Shown here in pieces: positions 27,225 to 36,597 of a stretch of 64,000 bases of DNA. The position numbers were made by a program, and so were the translations under genes. Location of the stretch: the NCBI GenBank assembly GCA_965203215.1, contig CBDBBY010000001.1, forward strand, positions 806,001 to 870,000, written 5' to 3'. The stretch is from CBDBBY01 sp965203215. GTDB taxonomy: Bacteria; Pseudomonadota; Alphaproteobacteria; Rhodobacterales; Rhodobacteraceae. The notes under the pieces were generated by a model. It searched no databases. It saw nothing but the letters and a program-made list of their open reading frames with translations, and was not told the DNA's origin. Each line of letters starts with the position of its first letter. The stretch's first letter is position 1.

Positions 27225-27462
27225 CGATGTTGCCTGACGTGGGTTGTCGCCCGCGACACGCCCAAATCCCGGCATATTCCCTTGATCGAACGGCCCTCCC
27301 GAAAATGGGCCCGCCGAATCTCCCTGATCTTGTCCACTCCAAGTATCCCTCGCCTCGCTCTCCCGAATCAACGAAAGAGCAGTTGCTCGCACCATCGAAA
27401 TGGGGTCAGCCTTGAACGTTGGTCATACCCCCGAAAGGGACGTAGTTGCATGCCGATTCACA
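27225..27462 (-). mobile_element. IS21-family relic: left end plus istA N-terminus
   Basis: On the minus strand the terminal sequence TGTGAATCGGCATGCAACTA starts at 27462. About 125 bp inside, a GTG opens an IstA helix-turn-helix start (DKIREIRRAHFREG, SIKGICRDLGVSRAT). After about 37 codons homology ends and the frame stops at 27134. Only the first 240 bp of an element remain. The 35-bp terminal stretch (27428-27462) is nearly identical to one at 58215-58249. Confidence 0.7.
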
Positions 27463-27754
27463 ATTTATCAAACTACGCTAGGGGATTGAGGCAAAGACCT
27501 GCGATTGGACAGAGAGCTTTGAGCGATACATCCCCGCAGCCAATGGAAGTACTACCTGACTATAGCATGTCGCTATTGTGCATTTTCGGGACCGAAACGG
27601 CGCACAATATACGCAGTAGTGCGGATTCCAGCCTTTCTTCAAGAACTGAAAATCGATAGACTCAGTTTACCATGGTTCGTCGTGCCAAAGATAGAACGAA
27701 TAGAGCATCGTCATGTCGCTGACGAGCGCGAAACCCATAACGTAGGAGAAAGCT

Positions 27755-28192
27755 ATGTCAAAGAAGTTAACTAAGGACGAAAATAAACTAATATCTGCTT
27801 TCTGGGAATTGCTCAAGAATGAAATCCCAGAAATACGCGAACGTCGTGTAGAGCGAAGGGAAACACAATGGTCAGTAGCCTTGAATAAGCAACAGGACAA
27901 AATCGGGTTCTTCTTAGGAGAAAATATAGTTCAACTTTATATCAGGTCGGGAGTAGAAGTCAAATCGAAACCAAAATGGCGAACTTTGCGAATGGAGAAA
28001 TATTCACAGCGTATCATAAAGCAATTAAGCGATCAGCAATCAATGGATGATAAAGGTCAAGAAGAAGACGGCGCAAGCATTCGTGTTCAGCGAAAATGGT
28101 CGCGTGACAATAAGGAGCAATGGCCACATGCGGCCCAATGGGTTAAAGAAATGTTCGTTGCGCTAAATGAAATTGTTGTCTCAATGGAATAG
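27755..28192 (+). CDS. Hypothetical protein, DUF4268-like
   Basis: A 145-residue protein from an AT-rich segment. The order of features (FWELLKNEIPEI, IGFFLGENIVQLYI, SIRVQRKWSRD, EQWPHAAQWVKEMF) recalls the C-terminal DUF4268 domain seen alone or fused in nuclease-related proteins, but the match is from memory and loose. GGAGAAAGC lies 5-13 bp before the ATG. It sits between an IS21 relic and DUF3553, so it is probably an acquired gene. Confidence 0.5.
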   Translation: MSKKLTKDENKLISAFWELLKNEIPEIRERRVERRETQWSVALNKQQDKIGFFLGENIVQLYIRSGVEVKSKPKWRTLRMEKYSQRIIKQLSDQQSMDDKGQEEDGASIRVQRKWSRDNKEQWPHAAQWVKEMFVALNEIVVSME

Positions 28193-28814
28193 TTATATCA
28201 ACTTTCATATGTCTTGATGGTCTAGTAAATCAGTTTCGTGGTAGCCACCTCCATCGGGAACGCTCCACTCGATTTCAACTTCGTGCATATCAGAAAATTA
28301 GGAGATGCTGCGGAGTTCGTGGCGAACATAATCCTCTTTATGGCGGGCCGAAAGAACAGAACGAAACCCGCTGCATCTGGCAGAAGATCGGCTCAATCAA
28401 CGGACATTTCTGCCTTCAATTTTCTTGACCCGATCAAGCAGAAGTACACAATAGTACCTATGGTCAGGACAAGCCGAACTTTCTTGAAACGACTTGAATC
28501 AAGACCAATGTGACATCACCCCGAGGTTGAGCATACACCGAAGATAGCCGCAAGGCTGACTGCCTCTTTGATGCTGGATATCTTCGAATTCGATCATTTC
28601 CCGGCGCAGTTACTGGCTGGCCTTTTCTTGTATTGTCGATGGCTTTGTCGGAAGGAATAACTTCTATTCGTTTGTCAGAGAAATTCTGGTCCCGACCTTA
28701 AGCCAAGAGATACCATTGTCATGGATGGCTTTCTGCATCTCATTCGTGATAAATTCCTCCTGTCTCTGACCTTGGCGAAGGTTGGCAACCGGATTGGTCC
28801 ACAAGTATGCGACA
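28193..28814. other. No gene recognised
   Basis: About 620 bp. Two frames look slightly protein-like (+ 28238-28513; - 28664-28790 ending ISWLKVGTRISLTNE) but have no recognisable family or clear ribosome site. Possibly decayed accessory DNA. Confidence 0.35.
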
Positions 28815-29009
28815 ATGCATGTCCTGAACACTTTCTTGGAGCCTGGTGAGCTCGTGGTCAATCCGGCCCGGCCGGATTGGGGAATTGGGCAAGTCCAGTC
28901 CATCGCCGCGAATTTGATCACGGTGAACTTCGAGAACGCCGGGAAAGTTGTCCTTGACGGAACTCAGGTCGTATTGGAGGCTTCGACGGGCATCGACGCA
29001 AGATCCTGA
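28815..29009 (+). CDS. DUF3553 small protein
   Basis: A 64-residue protein. LNTFLEPGELVVNPARPDWG, IGQVQSI and ITVNFENAGKVVLDG match the DUF3553 family, small single-domain proteins widespread in alphaproteobacteria. The RPDWGIGQVQ segment resembles the CarD/UvrD-C-type barrel seen in transcription-coupled-repair factors; function unproven. The ATG at 28815 (MHVLNTF) is preferred over one 11 codons upstream. An ISKra4 element sits 36 bp downstream, separating it from olsB. Confidence 0.8.
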   Translation: MHVLNTFLEPGELVVNPARPDWGIGQVQSIAANLITVNFENAGKVVLDGTQVVLEASTGIDARS

Positions 29010-29045
29010 ACATTTGCTACTTGGCCGCAAATCGGGATCCGATCT

Positions 29046-30798
29046 GGGTGCATCCCATTTTTTGTGGAACCGGGTAGCTCCGCGCTTTCGTGTGTCGCTC
29101 GGGTTTTGCGTTCCGGGGGTTGCAATCGAGGCCTGCGCGGTTCAGCATGGATCGGTCCCGGGGCGGTTTCCGAAGACCCGCGCACGGCGGGCGCCGCGCC
29201 TCCGGGGCGCGAGCAGCAGAGGTCATCATGGCAGAGAAGATACGGGACGCGGAGTTCCGCCATCCGGAATTGGCGGCGTTTTTGCAGGGTTTGACGGACG
29301 AGCAGGCGGCGGCGCTGGGTCCATTGAGTGTCGAGCGCGACGGCGTTGCGTCGCAGTACTGGCGCGAGGACGGCCGGGTGCGTTGCCGCGAGTTCGAGGC
29401 GGCGTCCGGCGGGCCGTCCTCGGAGATGGAGGCGCTGCATGCGGAGATCGCGGCGGCGTTCGGCCGTTCGCTTCCTCGGATGAGGGCGGAACTGCGGGGC
29501 GGCGGCGTTCCGGATCTGGACGCCATCGAGACGTCGATCCGCGACGATCTGCTGGGCGGCGGGGCGAAGTGCTACGCTGCGCTGCTCGAGGCGTTCGACG
29601 CCGCTCTTCCGCCCCCGTCCTGCCCGCGTTGCGGCCGGCGGATGGACCGTCACGGCCGGGTCGGGAAGACGTTCGGGACGCGCTTCGGACCGGTCCGGGT
29701 CGAACGGCGCCGTTTCCGCTGCCGCGGGTGCGGCGACAGCCGTTTCCCTTTGGACCCGGCGCTGGATCTGGAAGGCAAGAACGTCACGCCCGGCGCGGAA
29801 AGCCTCTATGCGGACGCCGCCAGTTCCGACAGTTATGAGCAGGCGCGCCGCCAGCTGAAGAACTTCGCCGGCGTGGAGGTTCCGGCGTCGACTCTCCAGC
29901 GCCATGTCTTGAGGATCGGCGAAGAGATGCAGGCGTTCGAGCGGGCGGACGCCGAGGCGTCGCCTCCGGCGAAGCGGGTTCTGCCGGGGATCGACGGCAC
30001 CGGAGTTCCGATGGCCGCCCGCGAGGTCGAGGGCGTGGCCGGCAAGCAGGCGGACGGCTCGGCGAAGACCCGAGAGGCGAAGGTCGTCGTCTGCCGCGAG
30101 GCCGACAGCCTGGACCCGAAGACCGGGGAGCCGCGGACGGACCGGAAGAGCGGAGCTGTCAGCGTCCGCATCGACAGCGCGAGGTCGGCGGACGGGGCCG
30201 GGCGGGCCTCGGAGTTCGCCGCCCGCCTGGAGCAGTTCTTGCACCGGAACGGCGTGTTCGCGGCCGAGGAGGTGGTGGTGCTGTCCGACGGGGCGCCGTG
30301 GATCCGGACCGTCTGCGAAGAGATCCTGCCCGGACGGAAAACGACCTTCATCCTCGACCTGTACCACGCCCTCGAATACGCGGCCGCCGCCGTGCAGGCG
30401 GTGACGCCGGACGAGGGCGAGCGGAAGGCGTGGATGGACTGGATCAGGAAGCAGCTGGACGCCGGGCGGGTCGACCGGGCCATCGCCGCCCTGAAGCCGC
30501 ATCGCGACCGGTCCGAAGCCGTCGCGGCCTGCATCCGCTACTACGAGGCCAACAGGGACCGAATGCGCTACGACCTCTACCGGAAGCGCGGCCTGCCGGT
30601 CGGATCCGGCGTCGTGGAAAGCGCTTGCAAGCGCATCGTCGGAAGCCGGCTCAAAGGAGCCGGGCGCCACTGGTCGAAAGCGGGCGCCAACGCCGTGCTC
30701 GCCGTCAAATGTTGCTTCGAAAACATGCGCTGGCCCGACTTCCTCGATTGGAGGGCTTGCCGCGCCGCAGCCGCATAACCAAAAAATGGGATGCACCC
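29046..30798 (+). mobile_element. Intact ISKra4-family insertion sequence
   Basis: Terminal inverted repeats begin GGGTGCATCCCATTTTTTG at 29046 and end at 30798 with the complement. A perfect 9-bp target duplication (ATCCGATCT) flanks it at 29037-29045 and 30799-30807. The element is 1753 bp, encodes one full transposase and is far more GC-rich than its surroundings. The intact ends, duplication and ORF indicate recent insertion. Confidence 0.92.
29228..30778 (+). CDS. ISKra4-family transposase
   Basis: About 516 residues from the ATG at 29228; the frame is open further upstream to 29090 but through the IS end region. A zinc-ribbon (CPRCGRRMDRHG ... CRGCG) is followed by the catalytic acidic positions in LPGIDGTGVP and VVLSDGAPWI, and by the conserved PVGSGVVESACKRIVGSRLK containing the catalytic Glu. 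The ORF is uninterrupted, so the transposase should be active. Confidence 0.88.
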   Translation: MAEKIRDAEFRHPELAAFLQGLTDEQAAALGPLSVERDGVASQYWREDGRVRCREFEAASGGPSSEMEALHAEIAAAFGRSLPRMRAELRGGGVPDLDAIETSIRDDLLGGGAKCYAALLEAFDAALPPPSCPRCGRRMDRHGRVGKTFGTRFGPVRVERRRFRCRGCGDSRFPLDPALDLEGKNVTPGAESLYADAASSDSYEQARRQLKNFAGVEVPASTLQRHVLRIGEEMQAFERADAEASPPAKRVLPGIDGTGVPMAAREVEGVAGKQADGSAKTREAKVVVCREADSLDPKTGEPRTDRKSGAVSVRIDSARSADGAGRASEFAARLEQFLHRNGVFAAEEVVVLSDGAPWIRTVCEEILPGRKTTFILDLYHALEYAAAAVQAVTPDEGERKAWMDWIRKQLDAGRVDRAIAALKPHRDRSEAVAACIRYYEANRDRMRYDLYRKRGLPVGSGVVESACKRIVGSRLKGAGRHWSKAGANAVLAVKCCFENMRWPDFLDWRACRAAAA

Positions 30799-30889
30799 AT
30801 CCGATCTCCTCGCCTTGACGTCCGTCGTTGCAGTCATCAACTCAAGCAAGTAGACGCTTTCGACCAAAATCAGGACTAACCTACAGCAT

Positions 30890-31672
30890 ATGGATCTCGA
30901 GGAAACCAATTTCACGGTTCGCCTGGCGGAATCAAAGGAAGACCTCACGGCTGCCAAACGACTTCGATACATGGTCTTCGTGGAAGAGCTAGGAGCGAGC
31001 GCTTCTGATTCCGATCATGAGCGACGCCTGGAAACTGATCGTTTCGACGAATGGTTCGATCATTTGATTCTTATCGACAATAGGTTGGATCGACTCGATT
31101 CGAACTATGTGGTGGGCTCCTATCGCTTGCTGCGCGGTGATGTCGCGGCATCGGAATGCGGCTTTTATTCCGAAAGCGAATTCGATCTTTCCGTCATCAA
31201 GAATCTTGGTCGCCCGGTCGTCGAGCTCGGCCGGACTTGCATTCATCCCGACTACCGGAACGGCTCCGCGATGTTCCAGCTTTGGGGCGGCCTTGCGGAA
31301 TACGTGCTCAAGCATGAAATCGAAATCATGTTCGGGGTTGCCAGCTTCCACGGAACGAACGCGGAGTCGCTCGCCCAGCCGCTTTCATATCTTCATCACA
31401 ACCACCTTGCGCCGGAAGACCTTCGAGTGAAGGCAAAGGGCGAGCATTCGGTGCGGACGGACAGACTGCCGCCTGAAAAAGTCGACAGACCGACGGCGAT
31501 CAGGGACATGCCGACCTTGATCAAAGCCTACCTCAGGCTCGGAGGCTTCATCGGCGACGGCGCCTTCGTCGACATAGATTTCAACACTGTCGACGTTTGC
31601 CTCCTTATGGACACGAAGAGAATGTCGCAGCGACACCGCGACTACTACGTCCGAAACCGGAGTCCTGATTGA
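30890..31672 (+). CDS. olsB: L-ornithine N-alpha-acyltransferase OlsB
   Basis: A 260-residue GNAT-type acyltransferase that transfers a 3-hydroxyacyl chain from acyl-ACP to ornithine, giving lyso-ornithine lipid. Features are LRYMVFVEELGA near the N-terminus, the VVGSYRLLRGD strand, VVELGRTCIHPDYRNG and FGVASFHGTN. The stop overlaps the start of an acyltransferase gene, the classic olsBA pair. An ISKra4 copy lies 92 bp upstream and may have displaced or replaced its promoter. Confidence 0.85.
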   Translation: MDLEETNFTVRLAESKEDLTAAKRLRYMVFVEELGASASDSDHERRLETDRFDEWFDHLILIDNRLDRLDSNYVVGSYRLLRGDVAASECGFYSESEFDLSVIKNLGRPVVELGRTCIHPDYRNGSAMFQLWGGLAEYVLKHEIEIMFGVASFHGTNAESLAQPLSYLHHNHLAPEDLRVKAKGEHSVRTDRLPPEKVDRPTAIRDMPTLIKAYLRLGGFIGDGAFVDIDFNTVDVCLLMDTKRMSQRHRDYYVRNRSPD

Positions 31673-32481
31673 CAACGTGGCGCTCCGCTGAGCCGCGACC
31701 GGTCAAATCTCACGGTTTGCCGGGCATTTCACGCGCGGCATGGCGTTTGCCTTCCATGCTCGTACTGATCTACGCAGCGTTGCCCGTCTTCGTCGTCGTC
31801 CGCATATGCGAGTTGCCATGGGGACGCCCGGTCACGCCGCGGATAATGCAGGCGGTTTGCAGAGGCTGCTTGCGAATCCTTGGAATCGGACTCAAGCAGC
31901 AAGGCGTCGCTTTGCAGAGACCCGGGGCCATCGTTTCCAATCACGCCTCGTGGCTGGATATATTCACGTTGAGCGCGTCGCAGCCAGCGTGCTTCGTGGC
32001 TCGCAGGGACGTCGGGAGTTGGTTCGGCATCGGGATTCTTGCGCATGCCACAGGAAGCGTCTTTATCGAACGGGACCCGAGGCAGGCCACGAAACAGTGC
32101 AAGGATCTGGCGAACCGGCTGGCATGCGGCGACAAGTTGCTGATTTTTCCTGAAGGTACAAGCACCGACGGCATGCGCGTTGTCCAATTCAAATCCACGT
32201 TATTCGGTGCATTCTTCGAACCGGATATTCGCGACCGCTTGTATATTCAGCCTGTGACTTTGCGTTATTTTTCGCCCACGGGCGAAGACCCCCGTCTTTA
32301 CGCGTGGTGGGGCGATATGGATTTCGTGCCGCACTTATGGACCATACTCACGGCGCCAAGCGGAGGCGTCGCGAAACTCATTTTGCATTCGCCAGAAAAA
32401 GTGGAGACTTTCGCAAATCGGAAAGTGCTTGCGCGCCACTGCGAAGCAGTGGTCGCGCAAGCCCACTCGGCAATTACTTGA
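31669..32481 (+). CDS. olsA: Lyso-ornithine lipid O-acyltransferase OlsA (PlsC family)
   Basis: A 270-residue 1-acyl-glycerol-3-phosphate acyltransferase-fold protein. It has an N-terminal membrane helix (MLVLIYAALPVFVVV), the HxxxxD motif in SNHASWLDIF, the FIERD block and FPEGTSTDG. Placed directly behind olsB (four-base TTGA overlap) it should add the second acyl chain of ornithine lipid, a phosphorus-free membrane lipid. Start is probably TTG at 31669. Confidence 0.85.
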   Translation: MTTWRSAEPRPVKSHGLPGISRAAWRLPSMLVLIYAALPVFVVVRICELPWGRPVTPRIMQAVCRGCLRILGIGLKQQGVALQRPGAIVSNHASWLDIFTLSASQPACFVARRDVGSWFGIGILAHATGSVFIERDPRQATKQCKDLANRLACGDKLLIFPEGTSTDGMRVVQFKSTLFGAFFEPDIRDRLYIQPVTLRYFSPTGEDPRLYAWWGDMDFVPHLWTILTAPSGGVAKLILHSPEKVETFANRKVLARHCEAVVAQAHSAIT

Positions 32482-32518
32482 CCAATGCGGCCGAAACGGA
32501 ACTTGGCGGCCTCGCCGA

Positions 32519-33910
32519 CTATGAACCCGCCGCCGCCCTCTTTTCCGTCTGACCTCCGGCAATTCCGATTCGTTCGGCAAGCTCTTCCGCGACCAGAAAC
32601 GCCAGCTCCAGCGACTGCGAAGCGTTGAGCCTCGGGTCGCAGGCCGTGTGGTAACGGTCCATCAAGGTCTCGTCCGATACGGCGCTCACCCCTCCGGTGC
32701 ACTCGGTCACGTCCTTGCCGGTCATCTCGAAATGCACGCCCCCCGGATAGGTCCCTTCTGCTTCGTGAGCCCGAAAGAACGATTTGACTTCGTTCAGGAC
32801 GCTCCCGAATCTCCGGGTCTTGTATCCGCTTGCAGCCTTGATCGTATTTCCGTGCATCGGGTCGCACGACCAAACGACCTTCGCACCCTCGGATTCGACA
32901 GCCCTGATCAACGCCGGAAGATGATCTTCCAGCTTATTTTCGCCGAAGCGGCAAATCAGCGTAATTCTGCCAGGCTCGTTGCTCGGGTTCAGGATCTCAA
33001 GAAGCCTCTTGATTTCGTCGACCCTAAGCGACGGACCGCACTTTACGCCGATCGGATTTTGGACGCCTCGGCAAAATTCGACATGCGCACCTTCAGGATC
33101 CCTCGTGCGATCGCCGATCCAAATGAAATGGCCGGACCCGGCAATGGTTTTCCCTGTGGTCGAATCAACCCTGCAAAGGGCTTCCTCGTATTCCAGCAGC
33201 AGAGCTTCGTGGCTCGTGTAGAAATCGACCGTGCGAAGTGATTTCGTGGTGCTGGTGCTGACGCCCGCCGCCTCCATGAAATCAAGCGCGTCGGTGATTC
33301 TGTCGGCAAGCCCGCGATATTTTTCCGCCGCTTTGCTCTTCGTGAAGCCCAAAGTCCAAGTGTGCACACGGCGAATGTCCGCGTAGCCTCCTTGGCTGAA
33401 CGCTCGGAGCAGGTTCAACGAAGCCGCCGCCTGCGTATACGCCTGAATCATCCGATCCGGGTCGGGTATCCGGGCCTCCGCCGAAAACTCGACATCGTTG
33501 ATGATGTCGCCGCGGTAAGAGGGCAGCTCGACGCCGTCGACGGTTTCTGTCGGAGATGAGCGCGGCTTGGCGAATTGACCGGCCATTCTGCCGACCTTGA
33601 TGACTGGACATTTGGCGCTGAAGGTCAGCACAACCGCCATCTGCATCAGGACTCGGAACGTGTCCCGTATCGTGTCGGCATTGAATTCCTTGAAGCTTTC
33701 TGCGCAATCGCCGCCTTGAAGCAAGAATGCCTTCCCCTCGCAAACATCGCCAAGAGCGCGCTTCATCTTCCAGACCTCGCCGGCGAATACCAGCGGCGGG
33801 CATCCGGAAAGCTTGGCGCTCGCGGCCGCGACCGCGTCCGAATCGAGGTAATCCGGCATTTGAACCCTAGGTTTGGAGCGCCACCCCGTTTTGTTCCATG
33901 CGCTTGCCAT
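32519..33910 (-). CDS. aroG: Class II 3-deoxy-7-phosphoheptulonate synthase
   Basis: First step of the shikimate pathway: PEP plus erythrose-4-phosphate to DAHP. The 463-residue protein belongs to the plant-like class II family: LLQGGDCAESF, VIKVGRMAGQFAKPRS, SYRGDIIN, GVKCGPSL, VVWSCDPMHGNT and GGVHFEMTGKDVTECTGG. It is monocistronic, convergent with olsA (37-bp gap) and divergent from the GlxA-type regulator. Confidence 0.95.
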   Translation of the reverse strand: MASAWNKTGWRSKPRVQMPDYLDSDAVAAASAKLSGCPPLVFAGEVWKMKRALGDVCEGKAFLLQGGDCAESFKEFNADTIRDTFRVLMQMAVVLTFSAKCPVIKVGRMAGQFAKPRSSPTETVDGVELPSYRGDIINDVEFSAEARIPDPDRMIQAYTQAAASLNLLRAFSQGGYADIRRVHTWTLGFTKSKAAEKYRGLADRITDALDFMEAAGVSTSTTKSLRTVDFYTSHEALLLEYEEALCRVDSTTGKTIAGSGHFIWIGDRTRDPEGAHVEFCRGVQNPIGVKCGPSLRVDEIKRLLEILNPSNEPGRITLICRFGENKLEDHLPALIRAVESEGAKVVWSCDPMHGNTIKAASGYKTRRFGSVLNEVKSFFRAHEAEGTYPGGVHFEMTGKDVTECTGGVSAVSDETLMDRYHTACDPRLNASQSLELAFLVAEELAERIGIAGGQTEKRAAAGS

Positions 33911-34121
33911 AATCCTTTACCCTTTCGGTAGCGAACATTGCGGATGGCCCTTACACGCTTGACCTTGCGAACTCCATATTCAATTCTGCGGTCCGCGACC
34001 GCAACGGAATTTGACCAATTCTTTATTTGTCCGATTCTGATAAGAAAAGTTTGCTAATTGAACGCGATAAATTAAGGTCAATCGAACAAAACCGAAACTG
34101 TGTGAAATCTGTGCGTGTCCG

Positions 34122-35150
34122 ATGGTCCAACAACAAAGCAATCCACAAACTCTAATCGACGGCAACGATGATCCGCGGCGCTTCGTCTTTTTGCTGTTGG
34201 ACAACTTCACAATGATCGCATTCGCCGGGGCGATCGAACCTTTGCGGATCGCCAACCTGATGAAGCGTCGCAAAGTCTACGATTGGACGATTGTTTCCGA
34301 GGACGGCAACGCCGTCCGTTGTTCCAACGGCGTGATCGTGAATGTGGATTCCGAGCTCGTGCCCGTCGGCCGCGACGATACCGTCGTTGTCTGTTCTGGA
34401 ATCCATGTGAGAGAAGCCTCGAGGAAGCCCGTTTTGTCATGGCTGCGGAGGGAGGCGAAGAAAGGAATACGAATTGTCGGAATTTGCACAGCCGCTTACA
34501 CCCTCGCGAAGGCGGAACTGCTGCACAACCGAACAGCAACCATACATTGGGAGAATCGGGATGGGCTGGTGGAAGAGTTCCCGGAACTCGATGTCAGCAA
34601 GTCGGTCTTCAAGATCGACGGAAATCGAATAACGACATCCGGCGGCGTTTCGACCATCGACTTGATGCTTCGGCTCATATCGGACGATTTCGGAACGAAA
34701 TTCAGCAACGACATCGCGGATCAGCTGATCTACAACACCATAAGGACCGATGCGGACGAACAACGGCTTTCGGTTCCCTCCCGGCTCGGAATCAGGCATC
34801 CGAAGCTCGCGCAAGTCATCCAGATGATGGAGGAAAACATCGAGGAGCCGATTTCGCCGACCGTTCTGGCGAAAGAGAAAGGCATGAGCTCCAGGCAGCT
34901 CGAGAGGCTGTTCCGAAGGTATCTGAACCGGACTCCCAAGCGGTACTACATGGAGCTGCGATTGCAGAAAGCTCGGAACCTATTGATGCAGACGGACATG
35001 GCCGTCATCGACGTGGCGGTCGCCTGCGGGTTCGGGTCGCCGTCCCATTTTTCCAAGTGCTACAGAAGCACATACAACACGACGCCCTACAGGGAGCGCG
35101 GCTCGCACTCCGGCAGAGGGTCGTCGACGCCCTCGGGAACCATTCGATAG
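34122..35150 (+). CDS. GlxA family AraC-type transcriptional regulator
   Basis: A 342-residue regulator with an N-terminal DJ-1/PfpI-like domain and a C-terminal AraC helix-turn-helix pair. The nucleophile-elbow Cys is kept (RIVGICTAAYTLAK, about residue 122). The DNA-binding part contains GMSSRQLERLFRRYL, then VAVACGFGSPSHFSKCYR. Such regulators often control glycine-betaine, carnitine or dimethylglycine catabolism (GbdR type); a dimethylglycine-dehydrogenase-like gene lies 12 kb away, so the link is speculative. Its last 64 bp overlap the convergent dehydrogenase gene. Confidence 0.88.
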   Translation: MVQQQSNPQTLIDGNDDPRRFVFLLLDNFTMIAFAGAIEPLRIANLMKRRKVYDWTIVSEDGNAVRCSNGVIVNVDSELVPVGRDDTVVVCSGIHVREASRKPVLSWLRREAKKGIRIVGICTAAYTLAKAELLHNRTATIHWENRDGLVEEFPELDVSKSVFKIDGNRITTSGGVSTIDLMLRLISDDFGTKFSNDIADQLIYNTIRTDADEQRLSVPSRLGIRHPKLAQVIQMMEENIEEPISPTVLAKEKGMSSRQLERLFRRYLNRTPKRYYMELRLQKARNLLMQTDMAVIDVAVACGFGSPSHFSKCYRSTYNTTPYRERGSHSGRGSSTPSGTIR

Positions 35151-36304
35151 GCTGCGCCGCGGTCTTCCGAAAGGAACCAGATCGATCCGTCCGGAGCCTC
35201 CCGAACATCGCGGATTCTTTTCGTCTCCGGGAAGTCCATCTGCTCAACCTCTCGCAGCCCGCCTTCGGGGTCCAATCTGGAAATATAGTCGAACTTCAGT
35301 GACCCGACAAAGAAATGGCCTTCCCATTCCGGCCAAAGCTTGCCCGAATAAACCATGATCGCGGACGGCGCGATCGAGGGATCCCAGTAAAATTTGGGCT
35401 GCTCCATGCCGTCCTTCGCCACTCCCTCGCCAATTTTCCTCCCGGAATAGTGAACTCCGTACGAGATCACCGGCCAGCCGTAGTTGAGCCCCATTCCGAT
35501 CCTGTTTATTTCGTCGCCGCCGCGAGCGCCGTGCTCAACGGCCCAAAGCGTGCCTTCGGCGTCGAGCGCCGCGCCTTGCGGATTTCTGTGGCCGTACGAC
35601 CAGATCTCGGCCAGCGCTCCTGGCGATTCCGCAAAGGGGTTTCCATCCGGAACCGAGCCGTCGCGCGAAATCCTGACGATTGTGCCGTTGTGGTTTGACA
35701 AATCCTGCGAGAGTTCCGGCTCGCCCCGCTCGCCAAGCGTTACGAACAGGTCGCCGTTCCGCGCTTCGACGATGCTTGATCCGTAATGAGAGCCTCCTCT
35801 GCCTACATGCGTTGCTTCGAAGATCACTGCCAAATCCTGCAAATTCTTTCCATTCTCGCTGAGCTTGGCGCGTGCGACGGCGGTTCCTGAACCCCCGCCT
35901 TCCAGTCTTTTGGAATAAGAAAAGAAAAGCGTCCGCGAATCCGGAAAATCTTGCGCCGCGACGACATCAAGAAGCCCGCCTTGTCCCCGACTTATCACCC
36001 TCGGAACACCTTCCACTTCCGTCCAGTTTCCGTCCCTATCGAAGTGCAGCAGCTTCCCGCCTCTTTCGGTCACTACGAATTCGCATCCGGGAAGAAAGTC
36101 GATCGCCCACGGAACATCCAGTTTCGATGCGATTCGCTCGACCGAAACCCGCTTGCCGTCCGCAACTCTGGTCTCCGCCGCGGAGACTTCGAAAGTCGAA
36201 GCCAGAATAGGCAGCGCCGCAATCGCTGCTGTCAGGCATGATGCCAGCTGTAGATGCTCCGCCCCTTTCGCAAGAGTGCGAACTCCGGTTCCTTTTTCCA
36301 TCAT
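35087..36304 (-). CDS. PQQ-dependent sugar dehydrogenase (soluble, YliI-like)
   Basis: A 405-residue periplasmic six-bladed beta-propeller. A signal peptide is visible (LTAAIAALPILASTFEVSAAE). The GDH-B-type blocks are VPWAIDFLPG, VSRGQGGLLDV-like (here VISRGQGGLLDVV), GNPFAESPGALAEIWSYGHRNPQG, LWAVEHGARGGDEINRI and NYGWPVISYG. Such proteins oxidise aldose sugars with PQQ; no PQQ biosynthesis gene is in the window. ATG at 36304 is chosen for the leader. The C-terminus overlaps the regulator gene by 64 bp tail to tail. Confidence 0.88.
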   Translation of the reverse strand: MMEKGTGVRTLAKGAEHLQLASCLTAAIAALPILASTFEVSAAETRVADGKRVSVERIASKLDVPWAIDFLPGCEFVVTERGGKLLHFDRDGNWTEVEGVPRVISRGQGGLLDVVAAQDFPDSRTLFFSYSKRLEGGGSGTAVARAKLSENGKNLQDLAVIFEATHVGRGGSHYGSSIVEARNGDLFVTLGERGEPELSQDLSNHNGTIVRISRDGSVPDGNPFAESPGALAEIWSYGHRNPQGAALDAEGTLWAVEHGARGGDEINRIGMGLNYGWPVISYGVHYSGRKIGEGVAKDGMEQPKFYWDPSIAPSAIMVYSGKLWPEWEGHFFVGSLKFDYISRLDPEGGLREVEQMDFPETKRIRDVREAPDGSIWFLSEDRGAAYRMVPEGVDDPLPECEPRSL

Positions 36305-36385
36305 AATTGATCTCGATTCCTGATTTCGGCTTCTCAACAAGTCTTTGAATCCGGTGCGACGCAGCGAAAGCAACGCCCTCCGGGA

Positions 36386-36597
36386 TCAGGCCATTCGTCC
36401 GCGTCCCTGCCGAATCGAACGGCGACGGAGAAACGCAATCGCATTTCGTTTTTCGCCAACAATAAATCACGCAACACGGTCTGATGCCTTGAAGTGCCCG
36501 CTACGACGAGAGCCATCGCCAAACTCATTCCTATTGCATGCCGATAGCCCACGGAGACCGCCAAGACAACGCGCCGACCGTCAAGGGTTGAGTCACA
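36386..36597 (-). pseudogene. Relic of a dimethylglycine-dehydrogenase-like C-terminus
   Basis: Reads LDGRRV, VGYRHAIGMSLAMALV, then after a frameshift VGEKRNAIAF and GRGRMA-stop. This parallels LDGRRVGYV, GGYGHVVGKSLAMALV and VGAERNAIVIPP...GTRMRS at the end of the intact gene at 46828. It is therefore the last 70 codons of a diverged paralogue. Its upstream side is cut by an ISKra4-type end at 36585-36629. Confidence 0.75.

Noticed and set aside
28964..30796. 610-residue minus-strand ORF
   Set aside because: Antisense of the very GC-rich ISKra4 transposase; stops are rare there by composition.
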